A stretch of 64,000 nucleotides of DNA from Gammaproteobacteria bacterium (GTDB taxonomy: Bacteria; Pseudomonadota; Gammaproteobacteria; Steroidobacterales; Steroidobacteraceae): assembly GCA_016707425.1 (NCBI GenBank), contig JADJHU010000001.1:310001-374000 (forward strand), written 5' to 3'. The notes under the pieces were generated by a model. It was not told where the DNA came from. It saw only the letters and a list, made by a program, of their open reading frames with translations, and ran no database searches. Position 1 is the first letter of the stretch; the number at the start of each line of letters is the position of its first letter. Positions 46,332 to 54,775 of this stretch are shown here, piece after piece. The translations under genes and the position numbers were made by a program.

Positions 46332-47683
46332 TTCACCCACCTCTGTCGGGGCAGACCTGTCAGCAGCTCGAGCGCGATGGATTGTTCGGCAATGGCCTGT
46401 TCCGATGCGACCAGCAGCATTTCCTTGTCTCGTACTGACTGCAGGGCCTCGTCACGTGCAGCAAGCGATTGGTCACCGCGACCTGCGGCAGTGGCCATGC
46501 GGTCTGCAAAGGCGCGAAGCGCGGGGATTTGGCTCAGGAGCACCGCCCGCTGCGGGTAACTCACTGCCAGACCGGCCAACGCCGTGGCGATCTCGCTTCT
46601 TGTCCGGAACACTCGTGCGTCGTACTCCGCCCGAAGCGCCTCGCGGGTGGCTGACTCGATCGCAATGGTGCCGCGGTTGCGGTTCCAGAGCGGCAGCGAG
46701 AATGCGACGGCCGGCCCGATCAGCCGATTATTGCCCGTGTCGCGGGTACCGTTGACCGTGAGATCGAGCGTCGGGAACTGCTCCATCACCGCCAGGCGAA
46801 CGGCGGATTCCTGCGCGGTATAGCCTGCCCGCAGCGCCCGCAGATCGGGACGTTCCCGCTGCGCGATGTCGAAGAGGTCGTGCGCATCGAGGGCGGGCTC
46901 AGAAGGCAACGGACTCTCCTCGACGCGGATCTGCAGATCGGGCGGTATGCCGAGCAGCCGGCTGAGTTCCAGTTTCGCGGCAACCAGTGCCTGCTCGTCA
47001 GCCCGATATCGCCCCGCGGCATCGAGCGCCGCCAGGCGCACCCCCTGCAGTTGGCCGGGCGGTGCATCCCCGCGACCAACCGCTCCGGTGACCTTGACCA
47101 GCATGGCCTCGGCTGTCTCGCTCGCGGACTGGCTGAGCATCTTGCTTCGCGTCAGGGCCAGGATTCTCGCGGCCGCAATCCGCGCGGCACCCGCCGTCTG
47201 CCATTCGGCCCACATCAGGTCGAGGCGCGCCTGGGACGCGAGCGCCTGCGCCTGACCGAGTCGAACCGAACGAGTTCGCAGAGCATTCAGATTGAGCCCC
47301 AAGGCCGCGACAAGATTGGTGACTGCGGGCGGCCCACCGACGACAAAATCGGCGCCCACATTGACAGCCAGATCGGGGACAAGCCCGGCGGCAAACGCCT
47401 GCGCCTCGGCGACGCCCGCGCGGGCGCGCAGGGCCTTGAGGTCGGGATTCGAGACCACCGCAAGCGCTGCCAGCGCATTGCCATCCAGCGGCGCCGCAAG
47501 ATCGATCGTCACCGGTTGAAGAAAGGGTCTCTCCAGCTGGCGGGATCGGGCGGCAACAGCCTGTGGAACCGGTATGGCCAGGATGTCAGGCGTCGGCGAC
47601 AGCGGCGCAGGCGCATAGTGCGCGCAGCCCGTCGCGAGCAACAGAGTGACCAATGCCGGCGCGGTGCGCTTCACGGTATGCAT
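46328..47683 (-). CDS. TolC-family outer-membrane efflux lipoprotein
   Basis: The 451-residue lipoprotein (lipobox LLATGC) has two outer-membrane-efflux repeats: NGNALAALAVVSNPDLKALRARAGVAEAQA and RERPDLRALRAGYTAQESAVRLAVMEQFPTLDL, each leading into long helices. It is the first gene of the pump operon, starting 198 bp from the divergent TetR gene. The operon order is channel, adaptor, pump, PepSY, regulator, kinase. Confidence 0.88.
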   Translation of the reverse strand: MHTVKRTAPALVTLLLATGCAHYAPAPLSPTPDILAIPVPQAVAARSRQLERPFLQPVTIDLAAPLDGNALAALAVVSNPDLKALRARAGVAEAQAFAAGLVPDLAVNVGADFVVGGPPAVTNLVAALGLNLNALRTRSVRLGQAQALASQARLDLMWAEWQTAGAARIAAARILALTRSKMLSQSASETAEAMLVKVTGAVGRGDAPPGQLQGVRLAALDAAGRYRADEQALVAAKLELSRLLGIPPDLQIRVEESPLPSEPALDAHDLFDIAQRERPDLRALRAGYTAQESAVRLAVMEQFPTLDLTVNGTRDTGNNRLIGPAVAFSLPLWNRNRGTIAIESATREALRAEYDARVFRTRSEIATALAGLAVSYPQRAVLLSQIPALRAFADRMATAAGRGDQSLAARDEALQSVRDKEMLLVASEQAIAEQSIALELLTGLPRQRWVK

Positions 47684-47850
47684 CCATCGGGCAGCGTACT
47701 ACACGAAACTTAGCCGGCACTGAGCCATGCCCTGTCGTACGCACGCCATGACAGCCCGGTCGCAACGCCCGACCCGTGTCCTGCCACCCATTTCTCGTCG
47801 GCAGCCCTGGACACGTTTCCGCTTGCAGCGGGATCCTGTCGTGATATGCT

Positions 47851-47860
47851 AGTAATTACT
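47851..47860. promoter_or_regulatory. Palindrome in the TetR/pump divergent region
   Basis: AGTAATTACT is a perfect palindrome, followed by TACTTACTTA, three TTAC units in all. It lies 21 bp before the TetR ATG used here. The likely operator of the TetR protein, controlling its own operon and perhaps the pump. Confidence 0.5.
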
Positions 47861-47881
47861 TACTTACTTAAAGCGTGCGCC

Positions 47882-48490
47882 ATGGGTGGCCATCCCAAAC
47901 ACCTTCCAGCCGACGAGCGTCGCGCAGCGACCGTTGAGGCCGTGGTCGATCTGGCCGGCGAACAGCATCCGAGCGACATCACGACGACGGCGATCGCGCA
48001 GCGCATGGGCCTGACCCAAGGCGCGCTGTTCCGGCACTTCCCGACCAAGGACGCCATCCTGCAAGCGGTGATGTCCTGGGTCACGGAACGCCTGCTGGCT
48101 CGGCTGGACAAGGCTGCCGAGAGCGCCATTTCGCCGCTCGCAGCGCTCGAAGCCGTGTTCATGACGCACATCGAGTTCGTCAGCGAGCACCCCGGCGTGC
48201 CGAGGATGCTCTTCGGTGAACTGCAGCGTCCCGGAGACACGCTGCCCAAGCGGATCGCGCAAACGCTGATCCAGCACTACGGCGAGCGACTGCACCGACT
48301 GCTCCTGGCCGGCAAGACACATGGTGAACTGGCGGCGGAACTGGATGTGGACGCTGCGATCGTGCTGTTCATCGGCACCGTGCAGGGCCTGGTGATGCAG
48401 TCCCTGCTCGCGGGCGATGTGGCGCGCATGCGCCGTGACGCGCCGGGCGTGTTTGCGATCTATCGCCGCGGCATCCGGAGCAACCCGTGA
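47882..48490 (+). CDS. TetR/AcrR-family transcriptional regulator
   Basis: The 202-residue protein has an N-terminal TetR HTH (ATVEAVVDLAGEQHPSDITTTAIAQRMGLTQGALFRHFPTKDAILQAVMSWV) and a helical ligand domain. The ATG at 47882 is preferred; an earlier frame start at 47846 would overlap the palindrome. It begins an operon with HlyD, permease and ATPase genes (GTGA overlap to the next gene) and is divergent from the RND operon. Confidence 0.85.
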   Translation: MGGHPKHLPADERRAATVEAVVDLAGEQHPSDITTTAIAQRMGLTQGALFRHFPTKDAILQAVMSWVTERLLARLDKAAESAISPLAALEAVFMTHIEFVSEHPGVPRMLFGELQRPGDTLPKRIAQTLIQHYGERLHRLLLAGKTHGELAAELDVDAAIVLFIGTVQGLVMQSLLAGDVARMRRDAPGVFAIYRRGIRSNP

Positions 48491-49637
48491 CATTTCCACA
48501 CCTGCAGCGCCGAACGCTTGCGTTGATCGCGGTGATCGCGCCGCTCCTTCTGTTGTTCGTCTATGTCGCACTTCGCTCCGGGCCGATGGCGCCTGTCGCC
48601 GTGACGGTCGCGAAAGCGGAGGCGCGTCGCATCGCACCCGCACTCTCCGGCGTCGGTACCGTGCAGGCGCGCTACACCTACAAGGTGGGCCCCACCTTCG
48701 CCGGGCGGCTCCAACGCCTGGACGTGCACGTGGGCGATACGGTGAAGGCCGGACAGGTCCTCGGAGAAATGGATCCAGTGGACCTCGATGAGCGCATCCG
48801 CGCGCAGCAGGCCGGAATCCGTAGCGCCGACGCGGCGCTGCGCCAGGCGGAGGCCAGGCAGCGCTTCGCGCAATCGCAGGCGAAGCGTTACGAACAGCTC
48901 CTGTCGGTGCGCAGCACGAGCGAAGAACTCGCCGTCACCAAGCGGCAGGAACTGGACGTCGCCGATGCCGCGCTCGCAGCGGCGCGCGAAGACGCAGGCC
49001 GCCAGCGTGCCGAACTCGAAGCACTGCGCGCGCAGCGCGGCAATCTCCAGCTGCGGGCGCCCGTGGCCGCCCTCGTTTCGGCACGCCACTCGGACCCGGG
49101 CACCACCGTCGTCGCGGGTCAGGCCGTCGTGGAACTCATCGACCCCGCGAGCCTGTGGATCGACACGCGTTTCGATCAGATCAGCGCCGCGGACTGGTGG
49201 CTGATCTGCCGGCCAGGATCCAGCTGCGGTCCTGGCGGGGCGAGAGTCGGATCGGCCGCGTCCTGCGCGTCGAACCGCTCGCCGACACGGTGACCGAGGA
49301 GTCCCTGGCAAAGATCGTCTTCGATGCGCCCCCCTCGCCTCTGCCACCGGTCGGCGAACTGGCCGAAGTCACTGTGCAGCTCCCGGAGCTGCCGGCGGCA
49401 CCGGTGATTCCGAACGCCGCCCTTCGCACGCTCGACGGCAGGCGCGGGGTCTGGAAGCTCACCGACGGCGCGCTGCAGTTCGTGCCGGTCGAACTCGGCC
49501 GCTCCGATCTGGACGGCAATGTGCAGGTGACCAAAGGAATTGACGCCAGCGACCAGATCGTCGTGTACAGCGAAAAGGCATTGACCTCGCGTAGTCGCAT
49601 CCAGGTCGTCGATCGCCTGGGCGGAGTCGCGCCGTGA
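48487..49637 (+). CDS. HlyD-type ABC-exporter adaptor, frameshifted
   Basis: The joined frames encode about 383 residues: an N-terminal membrane helix (LALIAVIAPLLLLFVYVAL), lipoyl halves KVGPTFAGRLQRLDVHVGDTVKAGQVLGEMDP and RGNLQLRAPVAALVSARHSDPGTTVVAGQAVVELID, a coiled coil between, and a beta-barrel with PVIPNAALRTLDGRRGVWKL. The first frame leaves the protein after SAADWW. One more G in the GG at 49191-49192 restores AAGLVADLPARIQL. It overlaps the permease gene by GTGA. Confidence 0.82.
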
Positions 49638-50833
49638 TCAGCCTCGCCGGGCGCGACATCCTGCACGCGTGGGGGAAATTCATCTTCACCGGCGTGGGCC
49701 TCGGACTCCTGATCGGCGTGACGCTGACCATGGCCGGCGTCTATCGCGGCATGGTGGACGACGGCAAGGTTCTGCTCGACAACAGCGGGGCAGACCTCTG
49801 GGTCGTGCAGAAGGACACGCTCGGTCCGTACGCCGAATCCTCCAGCGTCCCCGACGATCTCTGGCGCAGCGTTCGCGCGATGCCGGGTGTCTCCCAGGCC
49901 GTCAACATCACCTACCTGACCATGCAGGTCCGCAGGGGCACTGAAGACGTTCGGGCGATGGTCGTCGGCATCACGGCCGGCGAGCCCGGCGCTCCCGGCT
50001 GGCCTCCTCATCTGGTCGGCGGGCGGCAGATCACGCGGGGGCACTACGAGGCCGTGGCCGACCTCGCGACCGGATTCCGGATCGGCGATGTGCTCAGCAT
50101 CCGCCGCAACCGCTACACCGTGGTCGGCCTGACGCGCCGCATGGTCTCTTCGAGTGGCGACCCGATGATCTTCGTTCCGCTGAAGGATGCGCAAGAGGCT
50201 CAGTTCCTCAAGGACAACGACGCAATCCTGATGCAGCGGCGGCGCACGACGGCGAACCCCGCGTTCAACCGCCCAGGCGCTCCCGACCTGCTCGATGCGG
50301 TGATCGCCTCGCAGACCGGCAACAGCTATGTCAACGCCATCCTGGTACGCATCCGCCCCGGGTTCACCTCGCAGGAAGTGGCGGAGCCGATCCGCCGGTG
50401 GAAGCGGCTCACCGTCTATGATCGCGCGCAGATGGAGGGGATCCTGATCGGCAAGCTGATCGCCACTTCCGCGCGACAGATCGGCATGTTCCTCGTCATT
50501 CTGGCGGTGGTCAGCGCTGCCATCGTCGCGTTCATCATCTATACGCTGACCATGGACAAGATCCGCGAGATCGCGGTGCTCAAGCTCATCGGCACACGTA
50601 ACCGCACCATCGCAGCGATGATCCTGCAGCAGTCCATCGTGCTGGGCGTTATCGGCTTCGTCGTCGGCAAGATCGCGGCGACGTTCGCTGCGCCGATGTT
50701 CCCAAAGTACGTCCTGCTCGTACCCATCGACTCGATCCGCGGATTCCTTGCCGTGCTCGGCATCTGCACGCTGGCCAGCGTCGTCGCCATACGCATGGCC
50801 CTCAAGGTCGATCCCGCCGAAGCGATCGGATGA
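49634..50833 (+). CDS. ABC transporter permease (FtsX/MacB-like)
   Basis: The 399-residue protein has an N-terminal helix (FIFTGVGLGLLIGVTLTMAGVY), a large periplasmic domain and three C-terminal helices in the FtsX arrangement (IGMFLVILAVVSAAIVAFIIYTLTMDKIREIAVLKLIGTRNRTIAAMILQQ). This is the DevC/MacB-type exporter permease that works with HlyD adaptors. Coupled on both sides by 4-bp overlaps. Confidence 0.88.
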   Translation: MISLAGRDILHAWGKFIFTGVGLGLLIGVTLTMAGVYRGMVDDGKVLLDNSGADLWVVQKDTLGPYAESSSVPDDLWRSVRAMPGVSQAVNITYLTMQVRRGTEDVRAMVVGITAGEPGAPGWPPHLVGGRQITRGHYEAVADLATGFRIGDVLSIRRNRYTVVGLTRRMVSSSGDPMIFVPLKDAQEAQFLKDNDAILMQRRRTTANPAFNRPGAPDLLDAVIASQTGNSYVNAILVRIRPGFTSQEVAEPIRRWKRLTVYDRAQMEGILIGKLIATSARQIGMFLVILAVVSAAIVAFIIYTLTMDKIREIAVLKLIGTRNRTIAAMILQQSIVLGVIGFVVGKIAATFAAPMFPKYVLLVPIDSIRGFLAVLGICTLASVVAIRMALKVDPAEAIG

Positions 50834-51576
50834 CCGGCATGGGCACGCGAGGCATCCGCATCGAGAAGCTGAGCAAACGCTTCGGCGAAGGCGACACGGC
50901 GGTGCTCGCTCTGAAGAACGTCAACATGCAGGTCGCACCCGGTGAAGTGGTCGGCCTGATCGGCCCTTCCGGGTCCGGCAAGAGCACGCTGCTGAAATGC
51001 CTGGGAGCGGTGATCGACCCCACCTCAGGTCGCATGACCCTGGACGACACTGTCATCTACGACGATGGCTGGAAGGTCCGGGACCTGCGCGCCCTGCGCC
51101 GCGACAAGATCGGCTTCGTGTTCCAGGCGCCCTATCTCATTCCCTTCCTCGACGCGACCGATAACGTGGCGCTCCTGCCCATGCTCGCCGGCGTGCCGAA
51201 CGAGGACGCGCGCCGGCGCGCACTCGAACTGCTCACGGCGCTCGACGTCCAGCATCGCGCGCGCGCGATGCCATCGCAGCTGTCGGGTGGCGAACAGCAG
51301 CGTGTCGCCATCGCTCGCGGGCTCGTGAACCGGCCACCGGTGATCCTCGCCGACGAGCCGACCGCACCGCTCGACTCCGAGCGCGCCATGGCCGTCGTGC
51401 GCATCCTGAACGACATGGCGAGACGCTTCGAAACGGCGATTATCGTCGTTACGCACGATGAGAAAATCATCCCGACGTTCAGGCGCATCTATCACATTCG
51501 CGACGGGGTCACGCACGAAGAGGCAGGAGAAGGTCGCGATTTCGAACGGCCGCTTCATGCGGTCGCCGCGTCATGA
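50830..51576 (+). CDS. ABC transporter ATP-binding protein (MacB/LolD-like)
   Basis: The 248-residue protein has Walker A GPSGSGKST, Q-loop FVFQAP, signature LSGGEQQRVAIARGL, Walker B VILADEPTAPLD (where most have GNLD) and the H-loop VVTHD. It powers the exporter encoded just upstream. Its stop overlaps the ATG of an MBL-fold remnant. Confidence 0.9.
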   Translation: MTGMGTRGIRIEKLSKRFGEGDTAVLALKNVNMQVAPGEVVGLIGPSGSGKSTLLKCLGAVIDPTSGRMTLDDTVIYDDGWKVRDLRALRRDKIGFVFQAPYLIPFLDATDNVALLPMLAGVPNEDARRRALELLTALDVQHRARAMPSQLSGGEQQRVAIARGLVNRPPVILADEPTAPLDSERAMAVVRILNDMARRFETAIIVVTHDEKIIPTFRRIYHIRDGVTHEEAGEGRDFERPLHAVAAS

Positions 51577-51861
51577 GCCGTATCACCTTCACCGCCTCAC
51601 CTGTGAAGGACGACTGCAGCCTCCGAACGTATTCGTCGATCCATCCCATCGAAGGTCTGTCGGCGCACGCCGACCCGAGCGCACTGCTGGGTTGGGCCAG
51701 AGCGTTTCAAAGGCCCCCCTGCGCGGACGTTCGTCGTGCACGGGGAGCCTTCAGCGTCGCAGACGTTTGCGGACGCGCTGTGCCAGAACCTCGACTGGAT
51801 GGTGGCAGTACCCACCCTTGGCAATCCCGAGAACTGGTCCGTCACCGCCATGGCGCCATGA
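51573..51861 (+). pseudogene. C-terminal remnant of an MBL-fold (RNA-specificity domain) hydrolase
   Basis: The frame from 51573 reads IHPIEGLSAHADPSALLGWARAF, the signature of the C-terminal RNA-specificity domain of MBL-fold hydrolases. After a one-base shift near 51725, the next frame reads TFVVHGEPSASQTFADALCQNLDWMVAVPTLGNPENWSVTAMAP and stops. The metallo-beta-lactamase domain (about 350 residues) is missing. Confidence 0.65.
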
Positions 51862-51868
51862 GGGGACG

Positions 51869-52598
51869 ATGTCGGAACTGACTGAGCGGTTGCGGGCCAT
51901 CCTCGAGTCGCCAGCCTATCGCCTTGCCTTCGAGGATGAAGATCTTCTGCAGCAGGATGATCTGCGTCCCATGCGGCTGCAACTCGAGCTGCTCAAGCCC
52001 GAGCGCGCCCCGTCGCGCCGCCCTGGAACACGGGGGCGCAGTTACGCTGACACCGCACCAGCTTGAGCAGGCACGCCGCTTCGCCAGCATGATCTCGACG
52101 CGTTTCCAGAGGGAGCAGCGGCGTGACTTCGTCGTTGCGACCGGTGGCGCTCCAGGCATCACGGAGGCCGCCAACCATGGCGCCTTCGAAGCAGGCGCGC
52201 GCTCGATTGGACTCAACATCACGTTGCCGCACGAACAGACACCCAATTCCTACATCAGTCCCGAGCTGGCCTTTCGCTTCCACTACTTCGCGCTGCGGAA
52301 GACGCACTTCCTGTTGCGGGCTCGGGGGCTGGTGGCTTTTTCCGGCGGGTTCGGCACGCTGGGCGAGCTGTTCGAAGTCCTGACGCTGATCCAGACCGGC
52401 AAGATGCCGCCGATTCCGGTGGCGCTGGTCGGGCGGGCGTTCTGGAAGTGGGCCGTTGATTTCGACTATCTCGTCGAAGAGGGATGCATCGACGCCATGG
52501 ACGTCGGTTCATTCACGTGTGTCGATGATGCTGAAGAAGTCGTGGCCGCGCTGGAGCGCTTCCATGCGGGCAGGATTCCGGACGGCGCGCCGAAATGA
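51869..52598 (+). pseudogene. LOG-family (TIGR00730-like) protein with internal deletion and frameshift
   Basis: The first frame (ATG 51869) reads MSELTERLRAILESPAYRLAFEDEDLLQQDDLRPMRLQLELLKPER; the next frame resumes at ALEHGGAVTLTPHQLEQARRFASMIS and continues VVATGGAPGITEAANHGAFEAGARSIGLNITLPHEQ and the LOG signature FSGGFGTLGELFEVLTLIQTGK. About 50 residues in between, including the first Rossmann strand, are lost. Probably inactive. Confidence 0.72.
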
Positions 52599-52602
52599 AT
52601 CC

Positions 52603-52873
52603 GGGGCGGCAGCCGATGCACCTCGAAGTAGCGCAGCGGAAAGGTGAACCCATGGTCGATGCCGACGATCGTCGGGGCGTCTTTCGCGAGCCGCTCCGCC
52701 AACCAGCGCGCGACGCCGCGTCGCGTCCAGTGCTTGCGAGGGCTGGGCGGCGGCGCGACCTCCTTCGCCTCGGATTCGCCGACGGCACAGTAGACGCGCG
52801 GGCCATTGAGACTCGATTCGGGCGTCTCGGCTCCGGAATAGTCGATGCCGATGTAGCGGGAAAACGCGGCCAT
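52603..52873 (-). pseudogene. 5' fragment of a DUF429-like RNase H-fold protein
   Basis: From the ATG at 52873 the frame reads RYIGIDYSGAETPESSL and VGIDHGFTFPLRYFEVHRLPP, with the two aspartates of an RNase H-like fold. It then runs antisense into the LOG remnant, where similarity ends (near 52603). The normal protein would be about 250 residues. The assignment to DUF429-like proteins is from memory. Confidence 0.5.
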
Positions 52874-52890
52874 CGAGAACGACGGTCGAT

Positions 52891-53250
52891 TCAGGACACC
52901 TCGGCCAGCAGGCTCTCGTAGGGGATCTTCAGCCCTTCGTGCAGTCGCTTGACCATCCGCAGGCTGAGCGGCCGCTTGCGATTCAGCACCTCGGACACCC
53001 GTCCGCTCGGACCGATGAAAGGTTCCAGATCGCGGGGCGTCAGCCCCTCCTGCTCCATGCGGAACTTGATGGCCTCCACCGGGTCCGCAGGCCCGAAGTC
53101 GTAGTGTCTGTTCTCGTAAGCCTCGACGAGCGCCACGAGGACATCACGCTCATCGGCCTGCGCGGTGCCCTCCTCGGCCTGGAAGACCTTCTCCAGGCGG
53201 CGGAACACCTTCTTCAGGTCGTCGTCGTTTCGGATCGGCTTAATAGTCAT
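52891..53250 (-). CDS. higA: HigA antitoxin
   Basis: The 119-residue protein has an Xre-type HTH in its C-terminal half (GLTPRDLEPFIGPSGRVSEVLNRKRPLSLRMVKRLHEGLKI) and an acidic N-terminal half, as in HigA antitoxins of the YgjM group. It follows the toxin gene with an 11-bp overlap. It would neutralise HigB and repress the operon. Confidence 0.88.
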   Translation of the reverse strand: MTIKPIRNDDDLKKVFRRLEKVFQAEEGTAQADERDVLVALVEAYENRHYDFGPADPVEAIKFRMEQEGLTPRDLEPFIGPSGRVSEVLNRKRPLSLRMVKRLHEGLKIPYESLLAEVS

Positions 53251-53548
53251 TCACGCTCTCCACGTCGATGCGGTCGTACTGCGCATGCGTCCCGACGAAC
53301 TTCACCCAGACGATGCCCGCCTGGTACTGCACTTCGACCACCAGCCGGTACTTGTTGCCGCCCACGTTGAACACCACGCGGCTGTTGCCGCAGATGCTCG
53401 CGCTGGCGTACTGATCCTTGATGTCCTGCGGCCGGCGCCACTTAGCCTTGAGGGCCTCCTCGTACCAGCTGTGCAGCGGGCCTCGCGCATCGGCGCAGCC
53501 GGGGCGCCCCCAGAACTTCTGCAGGGTGCTCTTGGCGATGACCCTCAT
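53240..53548 (-). CDS. higB: HigB-family mRNA interferase toxin
   Basis: The ATG at 53548 gives 102 residues: MRVIAKSTLQKFWGRPGCAD, LHSWYEEALKAKWRRPQDIKDQYASASI, NSRVVFNVGGNKYRLVVEVQY and VWVKFVGTHAQYDRID, matching HigB toxins (RelE-like fold, YgjN type) that cut mRNA on the ribosome. It is the first gene of the pair and has a palindromic operator upstream. Confidence 0.9.
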   Translation of the reverse strand: MRVIAKSTLQKFWGRPGCADARGPLHSWYEEALKAKWRRPQDIKDQYASASICGNSRVVFNVGGNKYRLVVEVQYQAGIVWVKFVGTHAQYDRIDVESVNDY

Positions 53549-53559
53549 CGCGGGAAGTA

Positions 53560-53576
53560 TCTCCCGATTTGGGAGA
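53560..53576. promoter_or_regulatory. HigBA operator palindrome
   Basis: TCTCCC-N5-GGGAGA, perfect 6-bp arms, ends 12 bp before the higB ATG. Placement and symmetry suit binding by a HigA dimer. Confidence 0.6.
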
Positions 53577-53930
53577 ATGGTCAATGACGAGGCCCCGCTC
53601 CTATAGCCGGGCTGGCGCTGCAGTTCACACAAGGCGACTGAATAACCAGAGCACGGCTGGTCTTGGTCCTCGTTCAGGGCCCCCATTCCCACTCAAGTAT
53701 TCTCGAGCATTCTGAGTGCATGAGGCTGCTGGGATTCTGACAGAACCTCATTGGGCCTTACCGTCCGAACGACCGACAGACCACGCCGCTTGCAGAAGTC
53801 GCCCGGCGATAGATGGCGAAAGAGAATCGAGTTCTTCCCCACCGCGACGTTCCTGGAGTGCCGCCAGAGGTTCCGCGCGCCATGAGAAGGCCAGATTGAC
53901 ATTGCTTATTCTTTTTGTCATTTTGGAATT
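53577..53930. other. Gap between higBA and the arsenic operon
   Basis: No convincing gene. A minus-strand 69-codon ORF (53693-53902) has no recognisable family. At 53896-53901 TTGACA is a likely -35 box for arsR, in an AT-rich stretch (about 53900-53930) that would also hold the ArsR operator. Confidence 0.4.
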
Positions 53931-54281
53931 ATGAAATCAAACGACGCGGTTGCGGCCCTCGCTGCCCTGGCCCAGGAGTCGCGCCTCGCGCTGTTCCGGC
54001 TGCTGGTGAAGCGCGGCCCCGAGGGGTACACGCCTGGCGAGATCATGGGACGCCTCGACATCCCGGCCCCCACCCTCTCCTTTCACCTGAAGACGCTGAG
54101 CACCGCGGGCCTCATCGATTCGCGTCGCGAAGGGAGGCACCTTTTCTACAGCGCCAACTTCGACACCATGAACGGCATCCTCGGCTTCCTGACGGACCAT
54201 TGCTGCACCCTGGGCACGGATTGCTCGACAGCCAGCTGCACACCGAACGCCAAGCCCGCACCCCGAAAGAAGTCGGCATGA
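53931..54281 (+). CDS. arsR: ArsR-family arsenic-responsive repressor
   Basis: The 116-residue winged-helix protein reads LAQESRLALFRLLVKRGPEGYTPGEIMGRLDIPAPTLSFHLKTLSTAGLIDSRREGRHLFYSANF. The metal site typical of the N-terminal type (ELCVCDL) is absent. Instead cysteines lie at the C-terminus (DHCCTLGTDCSTASC), as in ArsR proteins with C-terminal As(III) sites. Starts the arsenic operon; overlaps arsC by ATGA. Confidence 0.88.
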   Translation: MKSNDAVAALAALAQESRLALFRLLVKRGPEGYTPGEIMGRLDIPAPTLSFHLKTLSTAGLIDSRREGRHLFYSANFDTMNGILGFLTDHCCTLGTDCSTASCTPNAKPAPRKKSA

Positions 54282-54772
54282 CAAACCGCCCCTACAACGT
54301 GCTTTTCCTGTGCACCGGAAACTCAGCGCGCAGCATCCTTGCGGAGGCCGTGCTCAACCATGTCGGTCGTGGCAAGTTCCAGGCCTACAGCGCGGGCAGC
54401 CATCCCAACGGTAAGGTCAACCCGCACGCACTGGACCTGCTGCAGCGACTGGGCATCGACACCGCTGGCCTGCGCAGCAAGCCTTGGGACGAGTTTTCGG
54501 GCCCCGAGGCTCCCGAGTTGGACTTCGTGTTCACCGTTTGCGACAACGCCGCCGGCGAGGTCTGCCCGGTATGGCCCGGCCAGCCCATGACCGCACACTG
54601 GGGAGTGCCCGATCCGGCGGCTGTCGAAGGAACCGATCTCGACAAGGCGAACGCCTTCCGCGACGCGCTCCGTGGCCTGGAGCGCCGCATCCGGATGTTC
54701 ACCGCATTGCCCGTCGCATCACTCGACCGGCAGTCGCTCACGAACAAGATCCGCGAAATCGGAAAGGCCTGA
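54278..54772 (+). CDS. arsC: Arsenate reductase, thioredoxin-linked LMW-phosphatase type
   Basis: The 164-residue protein has the P-loop LCTGNSARS with nucleophile Cys12, and the redox cysteines Cys88 and Cys96 in TVCDNAAGEVCP, then the DP loop (WGVPDPA). This is the ArsC type related to low-molecular-weight tyrosine phosphatases. It reduces arsenate to arsenite for export by Acr3. Confidence 0.9.
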   Translation: MTNRPYNVLFLCTGNSARSILAEAVLNHVGRGKFQAYSAGSHPNGKVNPHALDLLQRLGIDTAGLRSKPWDEFSGPEAPELDFVFTVCDNAAGEVCPVWPGQPMTAHWGVPDPAAVEGTDLDKANAFRDALRGLERRIRMFTALPVASLDRQSLTNKIREIGKA

Positions 54773-54775
54773 GAC

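Noticed and set aside
53693..53902. 69-codon minus-strand ORF between higBA and arsR
   Set aside because: No family, no ribosome site, and it overlaps the probable arsR -35 box.
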